From the NCBI GenBank assembly GCA_000827205.1, contig KN832563.1, forward strand, positions 878,863 to 942,862: a stretch of 64,000 nt of DNA. Reading direction: 5' to 3'. This DNA comes from Plicaturopsis crispa FD-325 SS-3 (Eukaryota; Basidiomycota; Agaricomycetes; Amylocorticiales; Amylocorticiaceae). Positions 21,437 to 34,800 of the stretch are shown here, piece after piece (position 1 is the first letter of the stretch; every line of letters begins with the position of its first letter). Below the pieces are notes generated by a model that searched no databases, was not told the DNA's origin, and was given only the letters and a program-made list of their open reading frames with translations. Made by a program: the position numbers and the translations under genes.

Positions 21437-22782
21437 ATCGCTCTTCCTTGAAGCTCAAACTTGAATAAAGGTCATAAATCGAGTGTTGACTTGTTCACTA
21501 GAGGAGATTGACGGTCGTATAAATATGCCGCTAAATAGTCAAAGGTGCACTGTCAATTGCAACCCGATTTGTGTGCATTGGTCAGAGCTGAGGCAGACAT
21601 CCCCGCGTTTGGAGATATTCTGTAAACAAGGTAAGCACGATAACGCAATAATATGAAAACGTGCATCATCTGCCAGTGTGTGCCGGGACCAAAGCGGGAG
21701 GCGTCTCTGTGTTATTCTTCCTACCTATCATAGTGAGCTTCTGTAAGACACGCTGGCGCGGTGAACGATTTGACACTGTGCGGTACTTGTGTAAGGTCAG
21801 AAAAACAAAGCCCGAGCCCGGCTGGTCGGCGTACTCGCTGAACAATAACGCCTTCCTTTTTGGGAATCTCAGCCACCGCAACGCTTTGTCTGTTCTTTGT
21901 ACACCAACATAGCTCTTTGCACACGCCGTCCTGCATCCTACCGACCACTAGACAATGGTACCAGCTGGTCATTGTAACTGGGTGGTATTAAAGGCCCGAG
22001 CTTGAGCAGTCAAACTCAACCAGCACTTGTACATTATCGCTGCTGCCCCCCGAGCAAGCCCCACGAAATCATATACCTCCAAATACTTACTCTAAGCCTG
22101 GGGCTACTTTAATCATCACACCTCCGATACATCGTCTGAGACGATCTTCTTTCCTACCGCGTACCCGGACGACCCACTGCGAGCCAGGGAGACTTGCACG
22201 CGCTATGGTTGCCGTCGCTGCTACCTATTTTGCACCCCACCCTGAACTTCCGGGGAGCACCAGGTACGTTCGATCATGTTCAGCTCTCCGAGAACAATGC
22301 TGAACGAAGATTGGAACGGAGCAGCTCTTCGCGCACATCGACTCCGAGTCCACGGTCGCATCATCGCGGGCTGTCGTGCTCGAAATATGTCGAGCGACAA
22401 ATTATCCGCGCATGGAAAACCGTCACGGGCGCTGCGCGCAAATCGCCCAGGGCGTCGTTCATGCCCAGTGATTTCGTGCTCGTTACTGCCGCGCGGAGGC
22501 GAAGCACACTTATGGTCTAAATGATGGAGAGTTAGAGGACGGCAGGACAATTCCTTGCGTCGAGCGCATTGATGATCAACATACCTTACTACTTCACTCT
22601 ACGGATGATAATGACTTGACACGCGACTCATATTTTTGTAGCCTTGGGACTTTGGATCGGCATTTACTTGTACCTGTAGCAAACACATTAACACGGCATA
22701 GCACTCCACATCTATGGGTACTCACATACATATTACTCCGATATGGAAAACATTGCACCAGATATTTGTAATACGGGGATCG
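21437..22782. other. Gene-poor region between DOPA-dioxygenase and cytidine deaminase genes
   Basis: A 1.35-kb region with no convincing gene. A CT-rich, promoter-like stretch at about 22010-22180 is followed by an ATG at 22205 (MVAVAATYFAPHPELPGST) with a possible donor GTACGT at 22263. A 108-codon frame from 22194 overlaps it. Neither continues convincingly, so at most a short unknown gene could lie at 22200-22520. Confidence 0.35.
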
Positions 22783-23482
<700 letters not shown>

Positions 23483-23908
23483 TTGGAGAGACTGTCAAAG
23501 TTTAATTTATGGAGGATGTGGAGGTGCCTGGTGGAGAGACCGTGCGGCGCTGTGGCTGTGTCAAATTTATCTCGCGCGCCGTCGCGTCGAGTCTCGACTC
23601 TCGACGTTCACGACGGCGACGGCGCCTACCATTTTGTCACCCCTGTCCACCTAAACTCACAAGAAAAGCAAGTCTCGAGCGCATCCTACAATTGTGTATC
23701 TATTAGAGGCTTACTTAGGCTTGGTTGTAGCCTGGAATTGGCCCGGGACGCGACCTTGTTAACGCACACTGCGGCACACTGCTTGTGAGGCCCTCCACAA
23801 AGTCTACCGTCTGGACAGGTTCGCAAGGTACGGCGCCCACAAATGAAAGGACAATACCCTACTGATTCTAGTCTTTGCCTACAGATCTGAAGCCATAGAG
23901 CATATAGA
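23483..23908. promoter_or_regulatory. Divergent promoter region, cytidine deaminase / F-box D
   Basis: A 426-bp region between divergent genes. No clear TATA box; several CG-rich and GA-rich patches. No coding signal is supported. Confidence 0.4.
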
Positions 23909-25718
23909 ATGGTAAATGCACTTACTCGTGCGCTCGAGTTTCATACTGTCGAGCCCTGCTGACTCTTTTATGAAGGAGTCAAAAAACCCACGTCCAGGAA
24001 AATTTGACCTGGAAAAAGTGAACGCATACAGCAGCGCAGACGCTCTCGACGCTGCGCGGCAACATGTAGACGGCGAAATCGTGCGACTGGAACAATCGAT
24101 CCTATCTTATAAAACGCGTCGAAACGACTTCGCGCTCACAGCCAGACTACCTCCCGAGGTTCTTTCAGAAATCTTCGACTGGTACCGCGCATTGGACGTC
24201 CTCGAGAGCACCTACAAGTGGATCGAGGTCACGCACGTGTGCAGGCATTGGCGAAATGTTGCGCTCGGCTGCCCGAGGCTCTGGAGCTACATCGTCTCGG
24301 AGACGCCCAGATGGACCGAGGAGCTACTCGCCCGGTCGAAAAATGCACCGTTGACGTTCAGCGCCACGTACGGCTATCCCCACGAGAAGAGCGAGCTTTC
24401 GACCAATATGGCGTTGAAACATATGCACCGAATGGCGGCGTTAGACCTCACGATGCCGATGTTGTCCTTCAACAAGGCATCCACGCATTTCGATACGCCA
24501 GCGCCCATTCTAGAAAGCCTACAGCTCGCGGTGGTCACTCACGACCCCACCGGCGTCGATGGATGCGACCTCCCGATAAAATTCTGCCGCGGCATCGGCC
24601 CTAGGCTGCGGAGTCTCAGCCTCCGTTCATGCGGCGCTCCCTGGGGCCTTCCTTTCATGAACAACCTGAGAGTGCTCAAGCTTGCCTCAATTCCTTTGGA
24701 AACGCGGCCCCGTGTATCCGATATCCTTGGTATACTGCGCAGGGCATCGTCGCTCATCACTTTGGAGCTTGGGAAGGACTTCATAGTAGGCTCGCCAGAA
24801 GGCTCCGGGGGCCATACGGATACGGTCAAGCTCCCTCACCTCACTTCCATCCATGTCACATCGCGCCTCCAAGAGTGCAACATGCTCATTCAGCAGTTGT
24901 CGTTCCCCGCCTCCGCCGCCATCACACTCGCCTGCACATGCACTAAGGAAGCGAAAGTGGATATATCGGGCCTACTGCCCGCCCTGAAGGCATCTAGCGC
25001 ATCAGGGCGCGGCCTGCAGACCTTGCATATCACTGTTCCATCCGGCAGCACTCCATCCGGCGGCGTTGAGGTTCGAGGCTGGCATGCTACCGTCTTAGAG
25101 CCGTTGGCCACTCCACAAGCACCCCATTTCACGTTCTCCTTGCACTGGCCGAACACGGAGTCTATTCCACATCCTAACAAGCTGTTGACAACGATATGCA
25201 AGCCCCTGTCGTTGTCCCGACTGCAGCAGTTCAGGGTAGCTGACATACGCGGCATAAAAGCCGAAACGTGGAAAGCGATCTTCCGCCGGTGCACCCAGGC
25301 TCAGAAAGTTACACTATCTGACCTCGCAGCGCCTGGGTTTATCAAAGCCTTGGACCCCAGCAAACCGCACGCTGCCAGCGTAGAGAAAAACGTTGGCGCC
25401 ACGAAGAAGAAGCCTGATGTCTTCCTCCCTGCGCTCCAGGAGTTGGTGTTGGATTGGGTCAGCTTTGAGGAGGGGATTTCCGAATATCTTCGCATCGAGG
25501 ATTTGCGCGACTGCCTGTCCGCCCGTGCCCAGCGTGGCGCCCAACTCGCGACACTTTCCGTTCAGGACTGTTTGTGGTTCGAGGACGAGTATGTCGATCG
25601 TTTGGAGGAGGTTGTTGAGGAGGTGGAGTGGGATGGAGTCGTAAATCATGGGTCCGATGATGAGTCTGAAGAGGAGTTCGACTCGGAATATGACTCCGAC
25701 GTCGAGTACTACTTTTAG
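23909..25718 (+). CDS. F-box protein D (WDG-tail family)
   Basis: The proposed coding sequence is the ATG at 23909-23911, a 64-nt intron (23912-23975), and one long exon (23976-25718), giving 581 residues. The intron position comes from comparison with three paralogues in this window. The N-terminal helix ARQHVDGEIVRLEQSI leads to the F-box core RLPPEVLSEIF at about 58-68, then VCRHWRNVALGCPRLWSYIV. The body is leucine-rich with irregular repeats. The tail has EEVEWDGVV followed by an acidic run, EEEFDSEYDSD. It is a probable SCF substrate adaptor of unknown target. If the intron is not used, an in-frame extension from 23916 is possible, since that frame stays open. Confidence 0.82.
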
Positions 25719-26550
25719 GCCGCGGCAAGGCGACATGTCATGCGCTTTTCACCACCGATAGCAATGACCGCGACTGTAGGCTGTATTCGATGTTCAAATC
25801 TCGCGCAGTTGCATTTTCTTTACTACGATCTACTGAGTGACACACCCAACTCTCACCGTTGACGACGACTTACCTACTTTGCTTCGATTTGTAGCTAAAT
25901 ATTGCTGTCGAAATTCGGACTGGGCGCGAACGCTTCTGCACTACTGTCGAGTCCGACCTTTGATCGTTGAATCAGGCTACTCCTCACATAAAACTCAAGG
26001 CGACACGGTACTACCTAGCTGGTTGAAACCTCCTTAGCCCCGGACAAAGCGCTCATATGACATGAGCGTCGCGCGACGGCGAGATTGCGCGACTTGAGTA
26101 GTCCACAAAAGCAACTTGAAGATTCTGTCCTTCAAAGGCGCCGCTGCTGCTCCACACATGCAACGTCTAAAGCCTGAGTGGGCTTGTCTTCCGCCCCGCA
26201 CACTTGCATGCATTCGTGAAACGTCGCTCCTGACTATCATCGGATCTGGAATTCAGTCGCTCCGACACTGCCAACGTTACTATCAGGCAGAAACTGCGTG
26301 TCGGTTTCCGTGCTTTGCGATTCTTTGCAAGACAAGCAGTAAACCACAGATTTTTACTCTTGAAGTCTCCGTTAAACACTTACTTTTGATTGTTGAACGC
26401 ATAACGCGCTCACAAAATATTTAAAGGTCCATAGGTTTGGCATGGCTCTGTATACGCGAGCCGACGCGACTGAGCGCGGTACATAGCCACGTGATGATCA
26501 TCGAACGCGTTTAGGAAATTGGAGCTGGCGACGGCTTGTCCTGAACCACC
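25719..26550. other. Intergenic region between F-box D and PIF1
   Basis: An 832-bp region between two plus-strand genes. Open frames of 60-100 codons occur on both strands at 26034-26424 but show no conserved block or plausible splicing. It is presumed to hold the F-box terminator and the PIF1 promoter. Confidence 0.45.
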
Positions 26551-28795
26551 ATGTCCTCCTCAAAACAGCCCCAGTCTGGTCTCAAGTCTCTCACAAGAAA
26601 CTGGTCAGAATCAGAGCCGCCATCCTCTCAACCTATCAACTGGCCACCTACACCGCCGAAACCGTCAGCACCCAAGAAACTTTCAGGCGCAGAGCAGCGT
26701 TTAAAGGACATCCAGGACGCGCTTGCAGGCAACGATGTGCCGAGTGAAGGAGCGAGATCGGGGAAACCCCCGAGCAGAGGCACGGCGCTGACATCCACGT
26801 CTGCATTTAACAAGAAACGCCCCTCCGAAGCAACCGATGATGGCGCCGCATCCAAGAAGCGACAACTCCCCAGCTCGTGGAACGACCCCGAGCCCGTAAA
26901 AGCAGCGCGTGTGACGCGTCCGTCGGCCTCTAGTTCTGTAACCGTAGCCTCTCGTCCCAAGGTCAAGGGGTCGGGCAAGCCTGCTGCGGTGTTCCTGAGC
27001 CAGGAGCAGACACAGATCCTTAAGCTGGTGCAGGAGGGAAATAGCGTGTTTTACACGGGAAGTGCAGGTGAGTGGGCAGCATGCAGGAATCCCGGTGAAT
27101 GCTCAACGGCTGCGTAGGAACGGGTAAATCCGTGCTCTTGCGCGAAATTATCAAGACGCTGAGGAAGAAGTACGTCAAGTCGCCAGATGCTGTGGCTATC
27201 ACTGCATCCACTGGTAACCTCTCTTTATATCCCCATTGCTATGCGCAAGACTGACGGACGCGTTCAGGTATCGCCGCGTGCAATATCGGTGGCGTGACGA
27301 TTCACTCCTTTGCAGGCATTGGACTGGGCATAGAGAGCGCTGAAGAGTTGACCAAACGCATACGCAAGAATAGAAAAGCATCCGGCAGGTGGTTGCGCAC
27401 CAAGGTACTCATCATCGATGAAGGTGTGTACCTTCAAGGTCGCTTTATATGTTGTCCTGAATGGATCGATACGCAGTTTCCATGGTCGACGGGGATTTGT
27501 TTGACAAACTCTCAAGGATTGGCAGCATGCTGCGCCACAAGACGGAACCGTTTGGCGGCATTCAAGTGCGCTCTCATCTGTGCACCTTTGTCTGAAATTG
27601 TCTAATTACACGCTCGCACAGGTGATCGTGACGGGTGATTTCTTCCAGCTCCCGCCTGTAGCAAAGAACTCGCAGCCAAAGTTTGCATTTGAGGCCCAAC
27701 TTTGGAATGAGACTATACGCCGCACGTTCAACCTGACAAAAGTATTCCGGCAGCGTGATCAAGGTACGTTCCTCATGCCATCCTTTGCCTGATCCGTTCC
27801 GTCTAACACCGTCGACGCAGAGTTTATTGACATGCTCAACGAGATGCGTTTTGGGCGTCTGAGCCCCAAATCGATCGCCAAATTCAGGTCTCTGAACCGC
27901 GAGATCGTATACGAAGACGGCATCGGCGCCACCGAACTGTACGTCCCTCCCTCCTCACCACATACTCCCCTCCTTCCTAATACCTATCCAGCTTCCCGCG
28001 CCGCGAAGACGTCGACCGCTCCAACGGCACGCGCATGCAGGGGCTACAGACCGACGGCGAGGTCTACACCGCGAACGACGGCGGGGCGATCACGGACCCG
28101 CAGCAGCGCGAGAAGATGCTCGCGAACTTCATGGCGCCGAAGGTGCTGAACCTGCGCGTGGACGCGCAGGTGATGCTGATTAAGAACGTCGACGAGACGC
28201 TCGTGAACGGGAGCATGGGCAAGATCGTGCGCTTCCTCGACCCGGCCTTATACCAGCTCGAGGGCGAGCTGCTCGGCGAGGACAAGGGGCCAGGGGGTGC
28301 GAAGAAGCTGCCGCCAGGGGGGACGAAGAGGTGGCCGGTGGTGGAGTTTGCGGTGCCGGGCGGGGTGCGGGAGGTGATGGTGCAGCCGGACACGTGGAAG
28401 GTGGAGCTGCCGAGCGGGGAGGTGCAGGTGTCGCGCACGCAGCTGCCGCTCATACTGGCGTGGGCGATGTCGATACATAAGTCGCAGGGCCAGACGCTCG
28501 AGCGGGTGAAGGTCGACTTGGGGAAGGTGTTTGAGAAGGGTGCGTGCCTTCTTCGCTTTTTTTATTTTCGCTTGTGGGAAGGGGACTGATGGGGGTTGGA
28601 TGTGTAGGTCAAGCGTATGTGGCCCTCTCGCGTGCTACCTCTCTCGACGGCTTGCAAGTCCTCAATTTCGATCCGAACAAGGTATGCATATGTACACCCT
28701 GACCGAGGGTTGGAAGTTAACCCTGTCGATAGGTCAACGCCCATCCCAAAGTTGCACAGTGGAGTCAGACACTTGAGACAGTCGAGTTGGATTGA
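26551..28795 (+). CDS. PIF1: PIF1-type 5'-3' DNA helicase
   Basis: Nine exons (26551-27067, 27118-27213, 27268-27423, 27477-27565, 27622-27763, 27821-27938, 27992-28539, 28608-28681, 28733-28795) give 600 residues. The first 150 residues are polar and rich in Ser, Pro and Lys. Then come the SF1B motifs in order: GTGKS Walker A (residues 173-177), [23 protein letters not shown] (Walker B), [31 protein letters not shown] and [15 protein letters not shown]. The short C-terminus ends [11 protein letters not shown]1 unwinds G-quadruplexes, limits telomerase and maintains mitochondrial DNA. The N-terminus is not a convincing mitochondrial presequence. A Gly/Lys/Pro-rich insert (about residues 435-450) lies between motifs. 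All splice phases agree. Confidence 0.93.
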
Positions 28796-28980
28796 GACCG
28801 TGAGGCATCGCGTCATTTGCATTCGACTATTGGTACAGTACTCAAGGATTGGACAGTGCTAGTGAAGGCGCCACCGGCTTGTACATTATTAGTTATTCTT
28901 CAAGGCTACATACTCTACAAATGAACACCGTATTGCTCCAGTCATTTCACAGATTGCTGGTCCCGTATCCTCGAGCTTAA

Positions 28981-30776
28981 TCAATAAGCCTCCGAGCCAG
29001 AATCATCCTCCTCTTCAAAATCATCTCTAAGATAAAGATAATCAGACAACTCCGAGTCTCCTGATTCATACTCTTCCGACGTCCCATCGCCCACAACTCC
29101 ATCCCAATCCACCTCGTCAACGAGCTCCTCGAGTTCGAGGAACTCGACTTCGGCGAAATGAGTGCATTCTTTGATGGTGATCCTGTCGAGCCGGGCACGG
29201 GCCTGCAAGCAGCCGCACAAGTCGTCGAAGTCCACGGCCTCGGGGTCGTCCTCGTCGAAGTCGAGCCAGGCGAACTCCAGGTCCTTGAGCGCAGGAAGGA
29301 AGACATTCGCGCCTTTTCGCCCTGCGCGTTTGGATTTGACTGGGGCCAGGGCATCTATGAGACCGGACGCCGCGACGGTGCAGTCCGAAACCGTGGCCTT
29401 GCGGACGAGGGCGCACTGCCCGAAAATCGCTCTCCACGCCCTCCGCGTCATGCCGTCGACGTCGGCCACCGCGAGGGTCCGGAGCTGGGTAAACGACAGG
29501 GCCTTGCATATCTCCATCGCGAGCTCGTCTCTGCGCGCCGCGGCAAACGGGTTTCGCCTGTTCAGCGTGATCCTGAGATTGGGGGCTGCCAGTGCTTGGG
29601 TGTCATGCGGATCTACGTCGCTGGCGTGCCAGCCGCGGATTTCGATGTTGCGGTCCGCCGAGACCATGCGGATGTCCAAGCTCTGCAGGCGGGCGCAAAA
29701 ATCGCTCAAGGCGGGTATCGGGCTCGACAGGTGGGTTTTGACGTTCCAAGTGATGTCGCAGACGAGCGTGATAGTGGTAGCGGCGGGGAATGACATGTAT
29801 TTGAGGAGTATACCGCATTCGTGGATATCCGATGAGATATAGATGGAGGTAAGGTTTGGGAGGTTGACTTCCTCTAACGAGTGCTTTGCTTCGGGGAAGA
29901 AGTCGTGTAGATAGTCGTATCGGAGTTCGAAGGTGGTGAGCAAGGGCGTTCTACCCAGTATGCCGAGGATGTCGGGGACCCGAAGCGCGCGGGACATCGA
30001 TTCGAGCCTGAGCACCCGCAGATTTGTGAGGAAGCAGGCCTTCCAGGGAGGAATGCACGATACAAGAGAGAGTTTTCGGAGCATGGGGCTTATTGCCGCA
30101 CAGAATGTTTCGGGGATTTTGTAGTCCGGACCGCCCTTGACATCCGTGGCCTCCAAATGCAGACTCTTCAAGTGTAACATCGGTGCGTCGAGGTGGTCAA
30201 AGACACCCCTAAGCCACGATGCTCTAGCTTCCATGTGCAACGCATATATTTTCCGGGTGTAAGTCTCCAGAGCCATTTTGATCGAACGTCGCGCGGCGTT
30301 GGAATACCCGGTTGACGAGTGCACAATGGTTATCCGCGCGTTCTTGGACCGCGCAATCATCTCCTCGGTCCACTTGGGTGATATCGGAACGATGAGACTC
30401 CAAAGCCTCGAGCAACCGAGAGCGACGTTTCGCCACTGCCTGCAAACACGCGTAACCGCGATCCATTCGCCGCTCGATTCAAGGGCAGCCTGCGCACTGC
30501 AGAAAAAAAATATCTCCAGGAGAACCTCGGGGGGTATGTTGGAGACGAGGGCGAAGTTGTTGCGCCTGCTTTTGAGAGCCCGGATGGATCGTTCGAGCCG
30601 CAGAATTTTGGCGTCGAGATGCTGGTGCGCAGCGTTGGCTACGTCCGCGCTAACAAACGTAGGCACCTCGTCCAAGTTGAAAGGTATCTGGCCCGGGTTG
30701 GCTGTCTCCTTTAGGACAGACTATGATCAGTACAAAGCCTCGACTACACGAGATGGAAGAGACTGCGTCGCACCAT
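28981..30776 (-). CDS. F-box protein A (WDG-tail family)
   Basis: Proposed as the ATG at 30776-30774, a 65-nt intron (30773-30709, GTGCGACG...CTAAAG) and one exon 30708-28981, giving 576 residues. The exon opens ETANPGQIPFNLDEVPTF, closely matching the openings of paralogues B and C. The F-box core is NIPPEVLLEIFFF, followed by VCRQWRNVALGCSRLWSLIV. The leucine-rich body resembles D. The tail is DEVDWDGVV and then a long acidic run to the stop. It converges on PIF1, 185 bp apart, so their 3' UTRs probably meet. A likely SCF adaptor with unknown target. Confidence 0.82.
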
Positions 30777-31854
30777 GATGGAGTGCTTATGAGTAGAAGG
30801 GACTATAGAATCTGGCATAAATGACGCGTCTTCAATTATTGAGATGGGACTAACGCACATGGTAGGCGGCTGGAGGGGGTCAAGGTACTGTCCCAGCAAT
30901 GTACGAGAGATACAAGCGTGGGCAAGAGATTCTCGCATACTTGAAGCACGCTCCGCGGGATACAAAGTCGAGCCCGTCGGCGTTGGAAATGCGTTCGCGG
31001 AACTTGAATCTAGTGGCACACTCAGTGCCACTAGTACTGCCAGTTGAGAGCCTCGTGCCAAATTTAAAGGCTTTGACTCTTGTCATTGGGGTCTGATCAT
31101 GAGCACTCTACGTTCAACGTTCGTCGCTCAGCGTTTGCAGTATGGGAGCCTGGAGAGTCCCATCGTCCGGCTGAAGATTTGCGCACAATTTGCGGCGCAT
31201 GGGTAGATTTTAAAACGCCAGTGCGAGGTGCGATGGGCTCCAACATTGATTTGCTCATTGCAGTCGACGGATATCCTCCCCAACTGACGTGCACATTACG
31301 AGGTACTCAAGTAGAACGAACTGGAGGATGGGTGGCAACTTTATTGAATGGATGGTCTACGTTCGCGACAAACGAAAACATGATATGGGTATGTAGGACG
31401 GATCGTACCAGCGTGCAGACCTCCTAAGGATTGAAGCATACACTTCTCGGTAAACAACCGCCCCGCCCTCTGTTGATTAGACAGAGAGCAGTCCGTAAAT
31501 ATGGGCCGACACCAGAACCGATATCAGAGTGGGATTGATAACTGATCGGGCAGAAAGTGGCCAGTAGTAGAGAGGAATGAAGAAAGACGAGATCACACAG
31601 CAAAATGGCAAAAACGAAGTCGATGTTGCATTCACGAGGAAAAGGGACACGAGGAAGATTAGATGTGCAGTGAAAATTTCAGCGCTTTTATATACGCCCA
31701 AGCCAAGGACCAAACAACACCAAGCAAAAGACTAGCGGCGCGTCCGAGTCGCGTACTGTGGCGTACAATCTCAAAGGCTGTCTCTTGCCTCTACTGCTGC
31801 TTTACTCTGCTGTTGCTGCTGCTGTCTGGAAACACTCAGAAACATGAGCCAGAG
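30777..31854. promoter_or_regulatory. Divergent region between F-box A and TEL1
   Basis: A 1.08-kb region between divergent genes. It has no supported gene. A 115-codon plus-strand frame at 31080-31427 lacks protein character. The stretch just before the TEL1 ATG (31690-31850) is open in the TEL1 frame and contains a TGCTG-rich run, so the TEL1 start could be further upstream. I prefer 31855 because the conserved N-terminal motif begins there. Confidence 0.4.
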
Positions 31855-34800
31855 ATGAACGATTTGCGCGAGGTCATCCATCTGCTCAAATCAGAAAAAA
31901 TCAAAGAACGTCAAGAGGGTCTTGCTGCGATCCGCACCACATTCGCGCGCGACTCCGCCGTTCATCGACTCGACCCACCCAAGGACCCCAAGGACGGGGA
32001 CGAACAGAAAAAGAAGCATATCAGCCCATGGCTCGTGGTCTTTCAGGCTTTATTTACGGCTGTCCTCAGCGAGAAAGCCGCTGTGACGAAGCCGGCCAGG
32101 TCTACGAAATCCAAGTCGGCTTCGGGCAGCAGCACCGCTGCAGCGCGCCGTTTGGGTGAATCGGCAGCGACTGTACGATGGCTCATAGAGCGTGTAGTGC
32201 GGAGGCTAAACTCTAAACTTGTCAAACCACTACTTGCGCATCTCATTCAAACCCTCGTGCACAACGGCGAATTGCTCGCGCCAGTCGCGTTGGATTACAT
32301 CAAGGCCCTGAGATGTATCGTCGGATACTCCGGTCATCTTGACCATCTTGAGGATAGCCGCTGGGTGGATATGGTGGAGAGGGCATTCAACGTTGTGCTC
32401 GGCGACCCGATTCGCGCCTCGTTACAAGACTCCGATGAAATGGATGAGGAGGGCGGCCGAGACGGGACAGACTTTAGCAGCGATGAAGGGATGCTTGACG
32501 AGGACGAGGACGAGCCAACGACCTCAACAGCCCGCAAGCGGCGTCACCGTGAGCCAAGCGAAACGCCCCGCTCTACGCCCCGTCCTACAGCCACGAATAC
32601 AGCCGTTTCTCTCGAGCAAATTGAAATGATGTCTTTGCTCGTTACATTGCTTTCCTCTCCTGCTGCACCCTTTCTCTCTCCGGCTTATTCGTATCTTCCG
32701 CACGCCATTCTCAAGCGGTTTTCCCGCTTCCTGGATACACACCCATCCGCGACGTCGTCTTCACTCTATCCCCCGTTCCTTCAGGCATTGTCAGCGACGC
32801 TTAACCATTTGGCGCTGAACAAACGCTCCGAGGTCGAAGCGTTTGCTCATGAGTCGTGGAACGGATTGGTTGCGCTGTGGGGGACGAAGAATCGTGGAAT
32901 GAAGGCGGATTTGGTCGGGGTGCTCAGAATCCTTTTCCCGTACTTTACATCCACCCCGATTCCGTCGACGCCATCAGTCTCGTCGGATTTTGCTTGGGCA
33001 GATGGCGTAGCGAAGCTTTGGCAGCGGCTGGACGGCGAGGCACAGAACAGATGGGGCATTGACGGTCTCGATCTCGACAAATTGCGTCTTACCTGTCGCT
33101 CAACCAAGGACGAGGGGGCATTTGCTCTGGGAACTTTCCGCGCTGGGTTTGGTTTCGACGAAGGCCAAGCGCTCGCATGGGCTATCTTGGAATTGCAGGC
33201 CGCATGTGCAGAAAAAGTAAGCTTGACGTGTCTCAAGTCAATGGTCAAGGATTAATGATGCTCGTCAGCTTTTCCTATTTTCAGAATCCATGTACTCTAC
33301 GTCCAGTGCTGGTGCTCACCCAAAAAAGCGGACAAAGCTCGAAAACCCCATCACGTCCCTCCTGACATCTATCACTTCGTCGGCCCTGAGCTCCGCCATC
33401 CGTGCATACCATTTGCAGATCCTCTTGTTTTTCGTTTCCCACCACTGGCATATCCTGCATCCATCCCTTCAAAAGGATGTGATTGCCGCTTTGATGCAGC
33501 TGGTTACTTTCGACGATGGCAGCGTTCAAAGCTGGGTGTTCATGTGCTTCGCCGCTATTGCAAACGTTGACTCTAATGTGGATCCTCTGAGCGGGAAACA
33601 ATCCATAATTCACAACGCTGCGACTTGGGATCCCGTCTGGACACACGCTATCCGCCGCACGAATGTCCCCTCCGTATCCCGTGCTGCCTGTCATACTGCG
33701 TGGATTTTACTGCTTATTGCGCACTCCCCCAATACGAATTCCACCCACGCGAAGTCTCTTCTTACATCGTCCCACCTACTCGTCGAAATCGAGACCCTTG
33801 CGAAAGACCTCGATGTACAGGGTCCCCCTGTTCCATCCGACTCAGTATGTGCCTTTCTCACCGCATGCCTTCGGTTTGCCGCACAGGATGTGCGGCTGTA
33901 CCGGATGCAGCTCGAAGAAAAGGTTCTAAGTTGGCTTATGGACACCTGGGGGCGATTCGACCAGAACAGCAGAACCCGGATGCCGCTCTACACTATCAGC
34001 GATATACTGGGCCTCTTGGAGAGCATATGCACTCTTGGGAAGAGAAGTAATCTAGTCGTCAGGATGCCGATGCCTCAGTGCTCTATCGTGGATATTGTCG
34101 TGGACGAGCAACGGACGCGGGTGATTAGGGATTTCCTTCTCGACGCGAAACTGCCGCCCTTCCGTCCGCCTGGAAAGCACCATGTGGGGGATAGCACAGT
34201 CCTCTCCGTACATGCCCAAGCCTCCTCTAGCCCTGCTAGCATCGTGGCCACCTCGGATCTAGCGCCGCCCCGTGGCCGCGAACGCAAGATATCTGCGTTC
34301 ATCCTCAAATCCCTCGAAGCACTGATCGCCGACTGGGAGACGACCAAAGAACCGGCATCTGCGGCGTCGTTTTCCTCAGCTGAATACGCACGACGATCAC
34401 TGGATACGGCAGTCATAGGCCTGCTCTTCGAATCACTACTCGTGCTCAACGGGACGTCCGCAAACCGACGCGTAGTTCAGGCGGCATGCAAGTTGATGGT
34501 CCTTATCACGCCTCTCCTAACTGGCGCCCGGTGGACAGCTGAAGAGCGTGCACTCGTGCTGTTGGGCTTGGATCCGCTCGTGGCGGCCCACGATAGGGAA
34601 GGTGGTCAGGACTCTGATTGGCAAGCGATGTTGCCCCCGGACGAGGGCACAGGCATCAAAACCGAGACATTGCGCAACCTGCTTGGCGGTGGTGATGCTA
34701 GATCCTCTCCAACGAGCGTAAGGAGGGAGTTGCAGAAAGTTGTCTGCCAAAGCGCCGATGTGAGTTGCATTGTCATTTCGTCCCTTGTGAAAATGAGTCT

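Noticed and set aside
22205-22520. Short gene starting MVAVAATYFAPHPELPG
   Set aside because: No convincing continuation or family resemblance; kept only as a remark on the intergenic region.
33217-33284. Intron 1 of TEL1 ending at the strong TTTTCAG acceptor (33284)
   Set aside because: It shifts the reading frame. The acceptor 16 nt earlier (33268) keeps the frame, and the whole gene then totals exactly 3,107 codons with stop.
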